Origin: Adiantum capillus-veneris
Lineage: Eukaryota > Streptophyta > Polypodiopsida > Polypodiales > Pteridaceae
Reading direction: 5' to 3'
DNA: 64,000 nucleotides
NCBI GenBank assembly: GCA_014529385.2
Contig: CM043961.1
Span: 12,074,478-12,138,477, forward strand
Shown: positions 13,031-23,928 of the stretch, piece after piece
How the letters are laid out: the number at the start of each line of letters is the position of its first letter
How positions within the stretch are numbered: position 1 is the first letter of the stretch
Made by a program: the position numbers and the translations under genes
Notes under the pieces: model-generated
Told to the model about the DNA's origin: nothing
Database searches by the model: none
Seen by the model: only the letters and a program-made list of their open reading frames with translations

Positions 13031-13548
13031 GGTAAGGGTCACCAAAAAGTGTATATATTCATCAAAGAAATACACGTATTTTTGGGTCTACATGTCCTAG
13101 TTTAAACCATTTATGTCCATTAGGTGTATCACTAAACAACACTACTATTTTGAGAAACAGAAGTTACAATCATATCTACAATGGATTAGAGGAAATCAGC
13201 TCAGCATACATCCAGAACTCGCTACAAGAATCGACTTTAACAGATCACGCAAGTAAGTCTTCCATTCAATTTTACTAGTATTACAATGTGTTAGTTATTT
13301 GTGATATTTATGTATGTATATATACTATGTGTGCATATCGTAATTAAGTGTAATTGTGTATCTGCATTATGTATGAGTATTACAATGAAATAACACAAAT
13401 ATACATACATACACATAGATAACACAGACGCACACATACATGAGCATGTATTTTCAAGAGAGAGAGATAGCAAATACAGAGATAGATAGATAGATGAGAG
13501 AGAGAGAGAGAGATAAATAACTGTTTTTTAGGAGAGAGGAGAGGAAAA
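13031..13548. other. No gene seen; GA and ATAC-rich microsatellite DNA
   Basis: The sequence contains ACATACATACACA-type and GAGAGA tracts (about 13456-13515). Frames open only because of the simple repeats. Confidence 0.6.
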
Positions 13549-13800
13549 GATAACAGATTTCACTGTGTTTATGTATGTGGAAGAGAGGAAGACGATGTAT
13601 GGGAATATGTGCACGTATTTTCAAGAGAGAGACAACAAGATAACAGATTTCATTGTGGTTATGTATGTGGAAGTGAGGAAGACGATGTGTGGGAATATGT
13701 GCATGTATTTTCAAGAGAGAGACAGCAAGATAACAGATTTCACTGTGGTTATGTATGTGGAAGAGAGGAAGACGATGTGTGGGAATATGTGTATGTGTGC
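13549..13800. repeat. 90-bp tandem repeat, 2.8 copies
   Basis: Copies begin GATAACAGATTTCA at 13549, 13639 and 13729, exactly 90 bp apart, with only a few substitutions between them. Because 90 is a multiple of three, the unit stays open in several frames (for example a 30-residue repeat containing MYVEERKTM and YFQERD). Those frames are probably not genes: the same stretch is open in overlapping frames and lacks a recognisable start context. Confidence 0.9.
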
Positions 13801-14660
13801 GGGGATACGTTTAAACTATGTATCTCTGTCTTTTGACGAGAGAGTGTGTGTGCAAGAAGAGTTACAGAGAACCATCTTCTCTATATGGAGAAAGACAGAG
13901 AGTGAGAGAGAGAGAAATACCTGTTTTTTCTCTATTCGTGAGGTGTGCAATGTCTCCTGAGAAGACTGCCCGATCCTGCCCTTCTGGAAAGCGTTGTGTA
14001 CGCTGCTGTTTCTTTGTCTTGTGCGCGAACTTTCAATCCTGTGCATCCCACCTGTGTGTTGTGTACGATGCCGAGCTTGCTCCTCTACGCGCGCGTATAC
14101 TCAACTGTGTGCGATCCGTGTGCGCTTTCTGTGTTTTTGCTGCTCGCCTGCTTTCTCTGTGTGCGTTTCTCGTGCGCTCTCTGTGTGCCTAATTGATAGG
14201 GTTTATTAGAATGCCACGTATGCTACAAGTCCATGTTTTATCATAGGATTAAAAAAAACAAAAGCAATATAAAAAATTAAACCAATTCACACGGCCAAAA
14301 TTAAGAAAATCATGGTTTGCACTGAAAATATGAAAAAAAACTGCTGCCCCAGGGACCCCGCTCAGAACAATATCCCAAAATCAACCTCCCAAGCCCACCG
14401 AGAGCGCTATATTCCACATCCCATCAAGAGCGCTATCCCCCAAACCTCACGTGGAAGCGTGCCTTGTCACCCCATTGTGGCATTGCCTAAGACCCCGCAT
14501 CTGGAGTGCTAAATGGGAACATTCTTCATTAGTGAAATTTTGAACATAAATTATATTAGCATATACTTAAATATAATACAAATATTAACATATTAGCTAT
14601 ACTACTAATTTACTATAGCAGTTCTAGATTATGTCCCATACTATATTTAAGGTGCCAAAG
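13801..14660. other. No recognisable gene; short GC-richer stretch then AT-rich DNA
   Basis: From 13930 to 14190 the base composition is richer in GC and Cys/Leu/Ser codons and two overlapping frames stay open, but neither gives a recognisable protein. The remainder is AT-rich, with a short polyA-like tract at 14250-14270 and a Pro-rich open frame at about 14312-14512 with no recognised match. Confidence 0.5.
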
Positions 14661-16575
14661 GTTTGGCCTTATGGTCCTAGATTTAGCCAAGTGGTCAACA
14701 CATATAGGACCAAGTGCACACTGTGCCACAAAACTTGGCCACCACTTCACTTGCCAAAGTTTAGGCCACATGGTCAATCCTAACTTTCCAATGTTCTTAT
14801 TATGTCACCTTTTGCCTCGTGGAAAACCTAGGCTTGTTTTCACATACTCAGGCACTTCAAGCCACAATAAATTGTCATTACTCTTCAACAACCCTTTTGT
14901 TCAAGTCTTTGAAAAAACATTGTTTAAGGCCACCCTAAACCATTTTCATTTAGGGGTGTCTAAAACTAGCTTTTTGGCAATTCGAGAAGAAAATGGTCAA
15001 AGTTTTATACTTAGTTTTAACCACTTGACCAATTCAAATATTGGAAAGCAAGGTCTTGTAATACTTTTCTTTGGACATCACACATTAAAACTAGGTCCCT
15101 CACTTGTCCAAGCTATGCTCTAATACAATAAAGGGCTTTTGGTTTCAAGATGCACCACTTTCCCAACCTTGATTCCATTAAAGCTATGGCAGCTAGGTCC
15201 AAGGCAGCTAGGTCCACCACTTATCTAAGCTATGCTCTAATAGAGTAAGGGGGTTTTGGTTTCAAGATCCACCACTTGTCCAAACTTGATTTGGGAAGCA
15301 AGGTCCTATAATAGTTTGCTTTGGACATTCACCATTACAACTAAGTCCACCACTTCTCCAAGCTATGTTCTAATACACTAAGGAGGTTTTGGTTTCAAGG
15401 AGAACCACTTGTACGACTCTGTTTTTGGAAGTAAGGTCTTTACATAGTTCACCTTGGACCTTGGACATTGGATACTACAACTAAGCCCACCACTTGTCCA
15501 AGATATCCTCTATATATAGCCAAAGGGTTTGGGTTTCAAGATTCACCACTTTTCCAACCTTTCTTCCATTAAAGAAAGGAGGGGCTTTATAACTAGGTCC
15601 ACCACTTGTCCAAGCTATGCTCTGATATGGAAAGGGGATTTTGGTTTCAAGGTCCACCACGTGTTCAACCTTGCAAGACTCAAGGGATACTTGGACATTG
15701 GAAAGCATAGTCCTATAGTAGTTGATAGGTGGCAGTGGGTATTACAACTAGGTCCAACCTATGCTCTCATATCGCAAAGAGGCTTTGCTTTCAAGGTCCA
15801 CCACTTGTCCAACCTTGCTTCCATTAAAGAAATGAGGGGCTACGTAAACATTGGCAAGCAAGGTAGCAAGGTTCTAAGGTGTTTCACCTTGGATATTGGG
15901 ATTATAACTAGGTCCACCACTTGTCCAAGCTATGCTCTGATAAAGAAAGGGGATTTTCGTTTAAAGGTCCACCATGTGTTCAACCTTTCTAATATAGAAA
16001 GGGGATTTTTGTTTCAAGGTCCACCACGTGTTCAACCTTGAAAGACTCAAGGGATACTTGGACATTGGAAAGCATAGTCTTATAGTAGTTGATAGGTGGC
16101 AGTGGGTATTAAAACTAGGTCCAACCTATGCTCTTATATAGCAAAGAGGCTTTGGTTTCAAGGTCCACCACTTGTCCAACCTTACTTCCATTAAAGAAAT
16201 GAGGGGCTACGTAAACATTGGCAAGCAAGGTAGCAAAGTCCTAAGGTATTTCACCTTGGATATTGGGCATTATAACTAGGTCCACCACTTGTCCAAGCTA
16301 TGCTCTGATATAGAAAGGGGATTTTTGTTTCAAGGTCCACCACGTGTTCAACCTTGAAAGACTCAAGGGATACTTGGACATTGGAAAGCATAGTCCTATA
16401 GTAGTTGATAGGTGGCAGTGGGTATTACAACTAGGTCCACCACTTGTCCAACCTATGCTCTCATATAGCAAAGAGGCTTTGGTTTCAAGGTCCACCACTT
16501 GTCCAACCTTGCTTCCATTAATATAGCAAGGAGGATTTGGTCTCAAGGTTCACCACTTGTCCAACCTATGCAAAC
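14661..16575. repeat. Right GTCCACC array next to the DUF7869 gene, with 315-367 bp sub-units
   Basis: Cores continue to about 16562, becoming dense from 15090. A second unit type is present: markers GTTCAACCTTG.AAGACTC at 15663, 16030 and 16345 define periods of 367 and 315 bp with conserved filler (TACTTGGACATTGGAAAGCA, GTAGTTGATAGGTGGCAG, GGGGCTACGTAAACATTGG). Long open frames on both strands are repeat artefacts. The array stops about 100 bp before the coding region. Confidence 0.85.
15658..16346. promoter_or_regulatory. Three G-box (CACGTG) variants of the core
   Basis: At 15658-15663, 16025-16030 and 16341-16346 the core reads GGTCCACCACGTGTTCAACC, which creates a perfect CACGTG G-box, the plant bZIP/bHLH binding site. 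All three lie within about 1 kb upstream of the DUF7869 start. Cores in the central block read CACTTG instead. A regulatory role is inferred. Confidence 0.4.
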
Positions 16576-16634
16576 CTTTTTCATGTTGTAGCATGATTTT
16601 TGGTTTGAAGAGTATTTTTCTATAACTATGGATT

Positions 16635-16661
16635 TAACAATGTAATCTTTTTACTTACAGG
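16635..16661 (+). promoter_or_regulatory. Candidate 3' splice site directly before the DUF7869 ATG
   Basis: AATCTTTTTACTTACAG is followed by G and the ATG at 16662. It is a good plant acceptor with a T-rich tract, so an upstream exon (untranslated or coding) probably lies within or before the array. Confidence 0.6.
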
Positions 16662-19600
16662 ATGGACTTTGAATCTGGGGAGAAAGTACATATGATACTT
16701 GACAATGAAATCGTTGGTATTGGTTGTGTGTGTAGAACAGATCCAGATTCCACTTGTGGTGGTACAAAGATAGGGCTGGGAAATGTCTCCATACTAGTGG
16801 AGGAATGCTTGAAGGATGTGGTCCTACCTTTTCCTACAATGGATACTTCATCTCTCCAAGGCTCATTATGGAGTGCTGTTCGATGGTCAAAGCTTCTTTT
16901 GCAATCTTTTGTATTAAATGGGAACTTAATTGATCCACACGAAAGCTACAATGGTGATGAAGAACATGATCATTCTGATCCTCTAGTTACAGATGCAATA
17001 CCTATGACAAGCCCAGAATTTGAAGCAATGATTCGAGAGTCTTGGAGAAATCAGAGGGTCCTTTTAAAAGATGACACAATGATGCAAACCATGAATGAAG
17101 GGACCATCTTATATGTATTTCCACATGATTATGTCAACTTTCAGGAACTTGGTCCTGATTGTGTGGGTGTGGGTATTGAAAGAGAAAATGCAAGCATTCA
17201 TGATGTGGTTGAAGTGGGTAGCATCACTTTGCTAAAGTGGCCCATCAAGCAGACAACAATGTTGAATGGGAGCCCATTACAACGCTTTGTTCCTGTTGAT
17301 GGCATGCATGCTACATATGAGGATGTATCCAACGATGGCAATGTTGGAAAAAAACTTGATGGGAGTAATGTTGTCCAGTTGTCAAGGAAGAGACGATACA
17401 CTTTCATGAACAGGACTCAAAAATCAAAAGCAGCACCAGCTTCGACTTTTTACCTTTCAAACAAATCAATTCAAAGGGTATCATGCATTGATTGTTGTGC
17501 ACAAAAATGCTGCCAATTTGCAGATCGTGATATGGTGACAAGGTTACGACAACAATTTTGGGGAGAGTCTCAAAAATCACGCACTAATTATGTTTATGAT
17601 GTTCTTTCTATATGTTATCAGAAAGATGAGAAGTCACGATACCAATTCAGGCTAAATGGCTCTATTGTTTGTTGTAGAGCATGGTATGAGCTACATGGAA
17701 TACCAAAGACATCATTTTATCGATACAAGGAGAACTTTGAAAATGGTGTGCGCCAATATGTACATGGGAACACATGTACATTGAGAAGGGGACTTCAACA
17801 TACTAGTTTAGCAAGAGCACTACTAAACGAGTTTGTGGAAAATAACTCTGAGAAAATGCCACATAGAAGTAGAACACTGCTAGATGGCTCAAGAGAGACT
17901 CAATTGGTGATTCCATCAACATACAAACAAGTGGATATTTTATGTGAAATCAACACGACACTTGACCAAATGGGCTATGAGAAGAAGCTATCCCAATCTT
18001 CTTTTGGTAGAATTTGGAACAAAGAGTACCCACATGTCACTTTAACAAAGACGAGTGAGTTCTCTAAGTGCAATATTTGTAGCTCAATCAAGGCAAGGTT
18101 AGAAGCTAAACCTTCTCTTGAAGAGAGAGCTCTTCTCTTGAGGGAGAGAGAAGTTCACATGGCACAACAAAAGAGTTGCAGAAGCCTATATTATGCATGG
18201 CGCACGTATTCAGAAACTCAACCACAAAAATATGTATGCATAATCCATGATAAGATGGATCAAAAGAAGACTGCCATTCCTAGATTACGCATTGTTCCCA
18301 AGGGTGTGGATTCAGGATATAATCTGCAGGTGGCATTGATTGGCATGATCACTCATGGACATGGAGAAGGTCATTACGGACACTTTGTCTTGAATGGTTT
18401 GTGGCCAGCTGATCCAAATCTTACAATTGGCTCAATTGCTAATTGTTTACATAACCTCGAGAGGATAGATAAGCATCCTCTTGGTGATCTAGTAACAAAT
18501 GGACTTCCAAGGAGCAATATTTCACTACTACATGCTTTGAACTCAAGGGATGCTTTGGACTACCATAACTTGAGTGATGGAAAAGAGCCCATTGTGCAGT
18601 CGTCAGAAATTGCAGAAGAGGAATTGGGGTCAACATTTCGCAGATTGCCAGAGAACTTGTTGCTACAATTGGATAATTGTGCAGGGGAAAACAAAAATCG
18701 ATACTTATTTGCCTATTTGTCAATGCTTGTTGCAAGGGGTGTTTTCAAAACCATCCAGCTGGGATTTTTAATGGTTGGGCATACACATGAGGACATAGAC
18801 GCCATGTTTAGTAGGTTTTCAGAGAAGTTGAGAGTTACACAAACCTATACTTTGCCACATTTGATGGATACATTACGAAACAGCTCATCTTCATCTCCAG
18901 CTCCATTTTTTCTCACAAAGATCCCTGATTTCAAGCAATATTGTGATGGCTATCTTTGTGATGGACAAGACATACTTGTTGGACATTCCAAACCGCTTCA
19001 GTTCAGGTTCTTTATGCAAGATGAGACACCAATGATGCAATATAAGGCACATGTAGGTGTATCAAGTTGGAGTGGAAGTATTCGCCTTTGGAAAACAGAC
19101 ACAGAAGGCAAGCCAATGTTACCACATGGAGATCCACCTCTAGTACAAATGGCGGAGTATGTCAAGGCCCACGAAGAAGTCATTTTGGGGCTAAAGAACT
19201 ATATAAAATTTTGGAAAAATTTAGGGAATGGTTCAAGTATTCCGCGATATTATAGACCCGTGATAGATTATTGGAGTAAGGTAATTGAAGAGATTGGAAA
19301 AGCAATCATATCAGAGGGAGTCTTGTATGAAATGTTTTGGCCAAAAACTCAAGAATATTCTCATCTACAAAGCACTACAATGAATTTGCAACAAGGAGCA
19401 GAAAGATTCCTAGGCCTTGAAGAGTTGAATGATCATTTTTGTGGGCCTCAACGAGATAGGCCAAGGGAAGAGTTTGACCCTATGTCTGATGTGCACCAAG
19501 GTGACTTTCTTATGCTTGTTCCGAGTGACACAGAAATCTATCCAGTGTGGCTTGCAATGGCTTTATCTGACATTGATAATGAGCCTACATCACCAAACTA

Positions 19601-19889
19601 CAGAAAACTCTTGATTCAATATTGGGCACCTTGCGCGAGAAAAAGTGGGATGACAGATACTCAAGCTTACAGTAATTGTTGGAAGGGTTATTGGGCTGTC
19701 AACTATAAGGACCCACAAGTGTGGGAAACTATAGATGCAATTGTTTGGTCCTGGAGACCCAACAAAGAAGGACCATTTTCTAGAATAAAGATTCCAGAAA
19801 GACATGCTCTAAAAGCCAAAGAAGGCCTCACTCGTGCACATCAGCCACACTTGGATCAAAGTTCAGATATGGTATCAAATGTGGAGTAG
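16662..19889 (+). CDS. DUF7869-type putative transposase, 1075 aa, uninterrupted
   Basis: One open frame of 1075 codons is the only long intact gene in the window. Residues about 10-80 (IVGIGCVCRTDPDSTCGG...GLGNVSI...VRWSK) resemble the small domain called DUF8039 in plant transposon proteins. A Cys-rich stretch follows at about 275-285 (CIDCCAQKCC), then a helical region with YRYKENF. A CxxC (KCNIC) lies near 469 and a long charged helix near 480-510. The core has the signatures of DUF7869: IHDKMD near 528-534, QLDNCAGENKNR near 667-678 and VGHTHEDIDAMFSRFSEKL near 703-721. The order D...D...H-x-H-E-D suggests an RNase H-like nuclease fold, by inference. DUF7869 proteins occur as multi-copy, transposon-like genes in diverse eukaryotes. 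The start is chosen because it is the first ATG after a splice acceptor; a longer N-terminus through upstream exons is possible. The integrity suggests recent activity or selection. The ParB-like gene faces away on the other side of the array. Confidence 0.75.
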   Translation: MDFESGEKVHMILDNEIVGIGCVCRTDPDSTCGGTKIGLGNVSILVEECLKDVVLPFPTMDTSSLQGSLWSAVRWSKLLLQSFVLNGNLIDPHESYNGDEEHDHSDPLVTDAIPMTSPEFEAMIRESWRNQRVLLKDDTMMQTMNEGTILYVFPHDYVNFQELGPDCVGVGIERENASIHDVVEVGSITLLKWPIKQTTMLNGSPLQRFVPVDGMHATYEDVSNDGNVGKKLDGSNVVQLSRKRRYTFMNRTQKSKAAPASTFYLSNKSIQRVSCIDCCAQKCCQFADRDMVTRLRQQFWGESQKSRTNYVYDVLSICYQKDEKSRYQFRLNGSIVCCRAWYELHGIPKTSFYRYKENFENGVRQYVHGNTCTLRRGLQHTSLARALLNEFVENNSEKMPHRSRTLLDGSRETQLVIPSTYKQVDILCEINTTLDQMGYEKKLSQSSFGRIWNKEYPHVTLTKTSEFSKCNICSSIKARLEAKPSLEERALLLREREVHMAQQKSCRSLYYAWRTYSETQPQKYVCIIHDKMDQKKTAIPRLRIVPKGVDSGYNLQVALIGMITHGHGEGHYGHFVLNGLWPADPNLTIGSIANCLHNLERIDKHPLGDLVTNGLPRSNISLLHALNSRDALDYHNLSDGKEPIVQSSEIAEEELGSTFRRLPENLLLQLDNCAGENKNRYLFAYLSMLVARGVFKTIQLGFLMVGHTHEDIDAMFSRFSEKLRVTQTYTLPHLMDTLRNSSSSSPAPFFLTKIPDFKQYCDGYLCDGQDILVGHSKPLQFRFFMQDETPMMQYKAHVGVSSWSGSIRLWKTDTEGKPMLPHGDPPLVQMAEYVKAHEEVILGLKNYIKFWKNLGNGSSIPRYYRPVIDYWSKVIEEIGKAIISEGVLYEMFWPKTQEYSHLQSTTMNLQQGAERFLGLEELNDHFCGPQRDRPREEFDPMSDVHQGDFLMLVPSDTEIYPVWLAMALSDIDNEPTSPNYRKLLIQYWAPCARKSGMTDTQAYSNCWKGYWAVNYKDPQVWETIDAIVWSWRPNKEGPFSRIKIPERHALKAKEGLTRAHQPHLDQSSDMVSNVE

Positions 19890-20040
19890 AATTATGTGGA
19901 GCTTCTATTGTGACTATACTAGTCAATTTGTAAACAAAATCTTTTTTGTATCTTCCTTTGTTTTATGTAATTTATAGTTATTATTCAAATCCATGTGTTG
20001 TACATCCTCTTGACTTTTGGTGTTTATCAACACCACAATC
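19890..20040 (+). other. 3' flank of the DUF7869 gene
   Basis: T-rich DNA without a clear AATAAA is present. A perfect 7-bp stem with a 4-nt loop (TGGTGTT-TATC-AACACCA) lies at 20018-20035, just before copia gag sequence begins. The right boundary of the putative large element probably lies in this interval. Confidence 0.45.
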
Positions 20041-20942
20041 CTATGAGATTTTCACTTTATTTACTAGCCACACACCTCAATTTTTCCCACTTTAAGTGGA
20101 AAATTCCCAAATTACATGAATTCGGTCGATTTGGAGATTCCCATAATGTGAGATTTTTACCAAAATACCTAATATGGTCTTTCCAGCTCTTTATGCAGCA
20201 AAACAATTTTAGCCTCATTGCGGCTTGCATAAGACCTGCTAGAATATCCCAAGCCTGTTTTGCAGATTTTACTGAACGAATGTGAGGAACAATGGTGCGC
20301 TTCACAGAAAATGCAATCAATGCATGAGCCTGTGCATCCTTTACATCTTAACGAGCTTGTTCTACCGTAGGCAAAACAACTCTAATTGCAGCAATCCTTG
20401 CAACAAGACCTGCAACATCCTCAATATCGCCTACATCCTTAGAACCAGGTGTACATCAATGCCCTGCACAATATTCCAAATGCCCTTTGACACAAGAACG
20501 TGTTGCATCATATAAGCCCACATAGGGTAATTGTCCCCATCCAACCTGTCCTCAGCAGCAAACATCTTGAACAGATCTGTGTTGTTGTCAGCCATGGTAA
20601 ATATTGCACCTGATATAAAAACTGCCCCAAAAGAGAGAAATGGAGCGAAAACAACATGTACTATATAGCACAAACCGTAGAAGACTCTAAGACACATGTT
20701 ATGCAAAAAACGGCACTGATAAAAATTCTGCACAAAATGACAAAATTGCCTTTGCAAACCTGCCTGTAGTGGAAACAGAAGCCGAAATGAGCACGAATTC
20801 AAAAATTTGAACAGACTCAGCTCTACAAACTTTCCCAAAATATGTGTCAACTTGCAAACGCTCGCCAAACCTCACTGAAATCGGAGAAAGTGAGCAGGCG
20901 TGTGCTGGAACAGCTGGCGATTAAGCCGAGAGGATGCAACCT
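20041..20942 (-). pseudogene. Copia retrotransposon gag (UBN2-like) and leader, broken
   Basis: On the minus strand a leader follows a primer site, then an ATG at 20595 begins MADNNTDLFKMFAAEDRLDGDNYPMW, a typical copia gag start (DUF4219/UBN2 type). It continues as a degraded piece reading SAKQAWDILAGLMQ at about 20250. Stops and frame changes interrupt it between 20440 and 20320, and it ends abruptly near 20045 without protease or integrase. The capsid-like product would package element RNA; here it is a 5' fragment only. Confidence 0.7.
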
Positions 20943-20956
20943 GCTTTGATACCAAT
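20943..20956 (-). other. Copia primer-binding site
   Basis: On the minus strand the LTR end CAACA is followed by ATTGGTATCAAAGCAGG. TGGTATCAAAGC is the usual plant copia primer site complementary to initiator tRNA-Met. Confidence 0.8.
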
Positions 20957-21117
20957 TGTTGGAATTAGGGTTGCAGAGAAATGTACACAGTTTGGAGAAG
21001 ACAAAGGAAGCTCAAGGCACACAATAGAGAGTGTGTTACTTGGAAAGATAGATAGACCTAGAGTGATGGGCGTATATACAATGCACGGGGGAAACTAGTG
21101 TGTTCACGCACATCACT
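20957..21117 (-). repeat. Partial 5' LTR of the minus-strand copia element
   Basis: On the plus strand it starts TGTTGGAATTAGGG next to the primer site and contains CGTATATACA, a possible TATA box on the minus strand. It is cut at about 21117, where unrelated plus-strand copia pol begins, so only the LTR's 3' part remains. Confidence 0.6.
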
Positions 21118-22047
21118 ACCACATGGTAACAAATTTAGGTGTTGCAAAGATGATACTTGGTATGAAGATATCAAGGGACAGGACGAAGAAGACAATAAAG
21201 TTATCTCAAGAGGATTACATCAAGAAGGTACTAGAAAGGTTTGCAATGAAAAATGCAAAAACGGTTTCTACACCTTTGGCTGGTCATTTTAAACTAACCA
21301 AGGATATGTGTCCAAAGACGCAAGAGGAGATAGCCTATATGTGTAAAGTTCCATATGATGCAGTGGTAGGCTCTCTTATGTATCAGACATTGCACATGCA
21401 GTGGGATTTGTAAGTAGGTTCATGGATGACCCATGTAAAGAGCACTGGCAAGCTGTGAAGTGGATACTTAGGTATCTAAAAGGGACAACAACAAACGCTT
21501 TGTATTTAGGAGGAACTGATTTTTGTCTAGAAGGGTATGCTGATGCAGATATGGCAGGTGACAAAGATACTCGAAGGAGCACTACTGGCTATGTCTTCAC
21601 GGTTGGAGGCACAGCAGTAAGCTGCGCTTCAAAGCTGCAGAAAGTGGTCTCACTTTCTACCACGAAAGCAGAGTATGTAGCAATGACAGAGACAAGCAAA
21701 GAATTCTGTGGCTTCACAGATTCTTAGAAGAGCTTGGATTCAAACAAGACAATTGTGTCTTGTAGAATGATAGCCAAAGTGCTATCCATCTTGCAAAGAA
21801 CTCAGCCTTTCATTCAAGGACAAAGCACATTGAGGTGAGATATCACTTCATACGCACTCTTTTGGAAGAGGGACAGCTAAAGCTAGGAAAGGTGCATACA
21901 AGTGAAAATCCTGCAGACATGTTTATAAAGGTGGTCAACAAGGAGAAGTTGAGCTTTTGCTCATCTTCAATCGGCATTCAAGGATAAGAAGCCAGGATGG
22001 AAAGTAGTCACATGTTTGGTTTGGAGATCAGTCTCCAAGTGATAGAT
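21118..22047 (+). pseudogene. Copia pol 3' end: reverse transcriptase and RNase H, broken
   Basis: The plus-strand frame MVTNLGVAKMILGMKISRDR...KLSQEDYIKKVLERFAM is the C-terminal part of copia reverse transcriptase. Near 21380 the expected YAMVCTRPDIAHA segment is shortened to YQT and the frame shifts. It resumes as VGFVSRFMDDPCKEHWQAVKWILRYLKGT and the RNase H motif GYADADMAGDKDTRRSTTGY. A stop at 21725 and another at 21764 follow, then DSQSAIHLAKN and KHIEVRYHFIR. The element is defective. Its 5' half is missing because of the junction at about 21117. Confidence 0.85.
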
Positions 22048-22782
22048 TGTTAAGTATGGAGCCTGATTTACACCTTGTAACTTTTTGTATTAAAAACGCA
22101 CATTTAAAAGGCCCCCTTTATGAGGAGAAGCCATTGTGCGTGAGGAAAAATCACTTGCCGAAAATAAAATAACTTGTTGGAAACTAAAAATTTTCATGCC
22201 CCGGAATATTCCTTTTCGTCGGAATATTATGGCGTGATAGTGGCCGGAAAGTGGTCGAAAAACGACGGGTCGGTTGGCTGGTTGGCCGGTGGCCGATAGT
22301 AAATGGCCGGTGGCCAAATTCAATGGCCGATGACCGAATTCAGAAGCGGATTTTTCTTCTCAAGGGCCGCCACACATGGGCGGATTGGAGGGTCCGATTT
22401 GGACTTATCTACACAAGGGCGCCTACACATGGCTGCCTCTCATGAGAGAGGGCGACACTTTTGGCCTATAAAAGGAGATCAGTTCTACACACATTTCATA
22501 GTGTGAAGTTGATGCAACAAGGTGGGTGTGAGGTGGTGAGAGTGAAGCAAGACGGGAGCTCTATTAAGGGTATAATCCCTTTGTAACGTACTTCTTGTTT
22601 GAAGTAATAAAGCCATTAAGTGGCTACTTTCCTGTGGATGTAGCTCACATTTGGTGAACCACGTATATCGTGTGTACTCTCTCTCTCTCTCTCTACTCTA
22701 TAATCTCTTGTGTGTGTAAATTATCTCTCTCCATTAAGTAATCTACTCAATTATCTACTTAGCTACGTCATATTTCCTAACA
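22048..22782 (+). repeat. Copia 3' LTR, about 735 bp, apparently complete
   Basis: It begins TGTTAAGTATGG right after the pol 3' region and ends CCTAACA, giving the 5-bp terminal inverted repeat TGTTA/TAACA expected of LTRs. A TATA box (CTATAAAAGG) lies at about 22466-22475. A TC microsatellite lies near 22677-22694. No matching 5' LTR is seen in the window, so insertion age cannot be estimated. Confidence 0.8.

Positions 22783-23928
<1,146 letters not shown>

Noticed and set aside
13816-14209. Three overlapping frames rich in Cys and Leu (MQCLLRRLPDPALLES and others)
   Set aside because: They overlap in different frames, have no recognisable domain and lie in a short GC-shifted stretch; no support for a gene.
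14671-15123. 150-codon plus-strand frame
   Set aside because: It runs into the array unit (SLVQAML) and shows no domain. Its length is what the array filler allows.
16298-16546. Minus-strand frame crossing the right array
   Set aside because: Shadow of the minisatellite cores.
1-16575. Array resembling a CRISPR
   Set aside because: The repeats vary and the filler between them is itself repeated (higher-order units). This is a eukaryotic minisatellite, with no cas genes.
17198-19805. Minus-strand and shifted frames within the DUF7869 gene
   Set aside because: Antisense or frame shadows of the 1075-codon gene.
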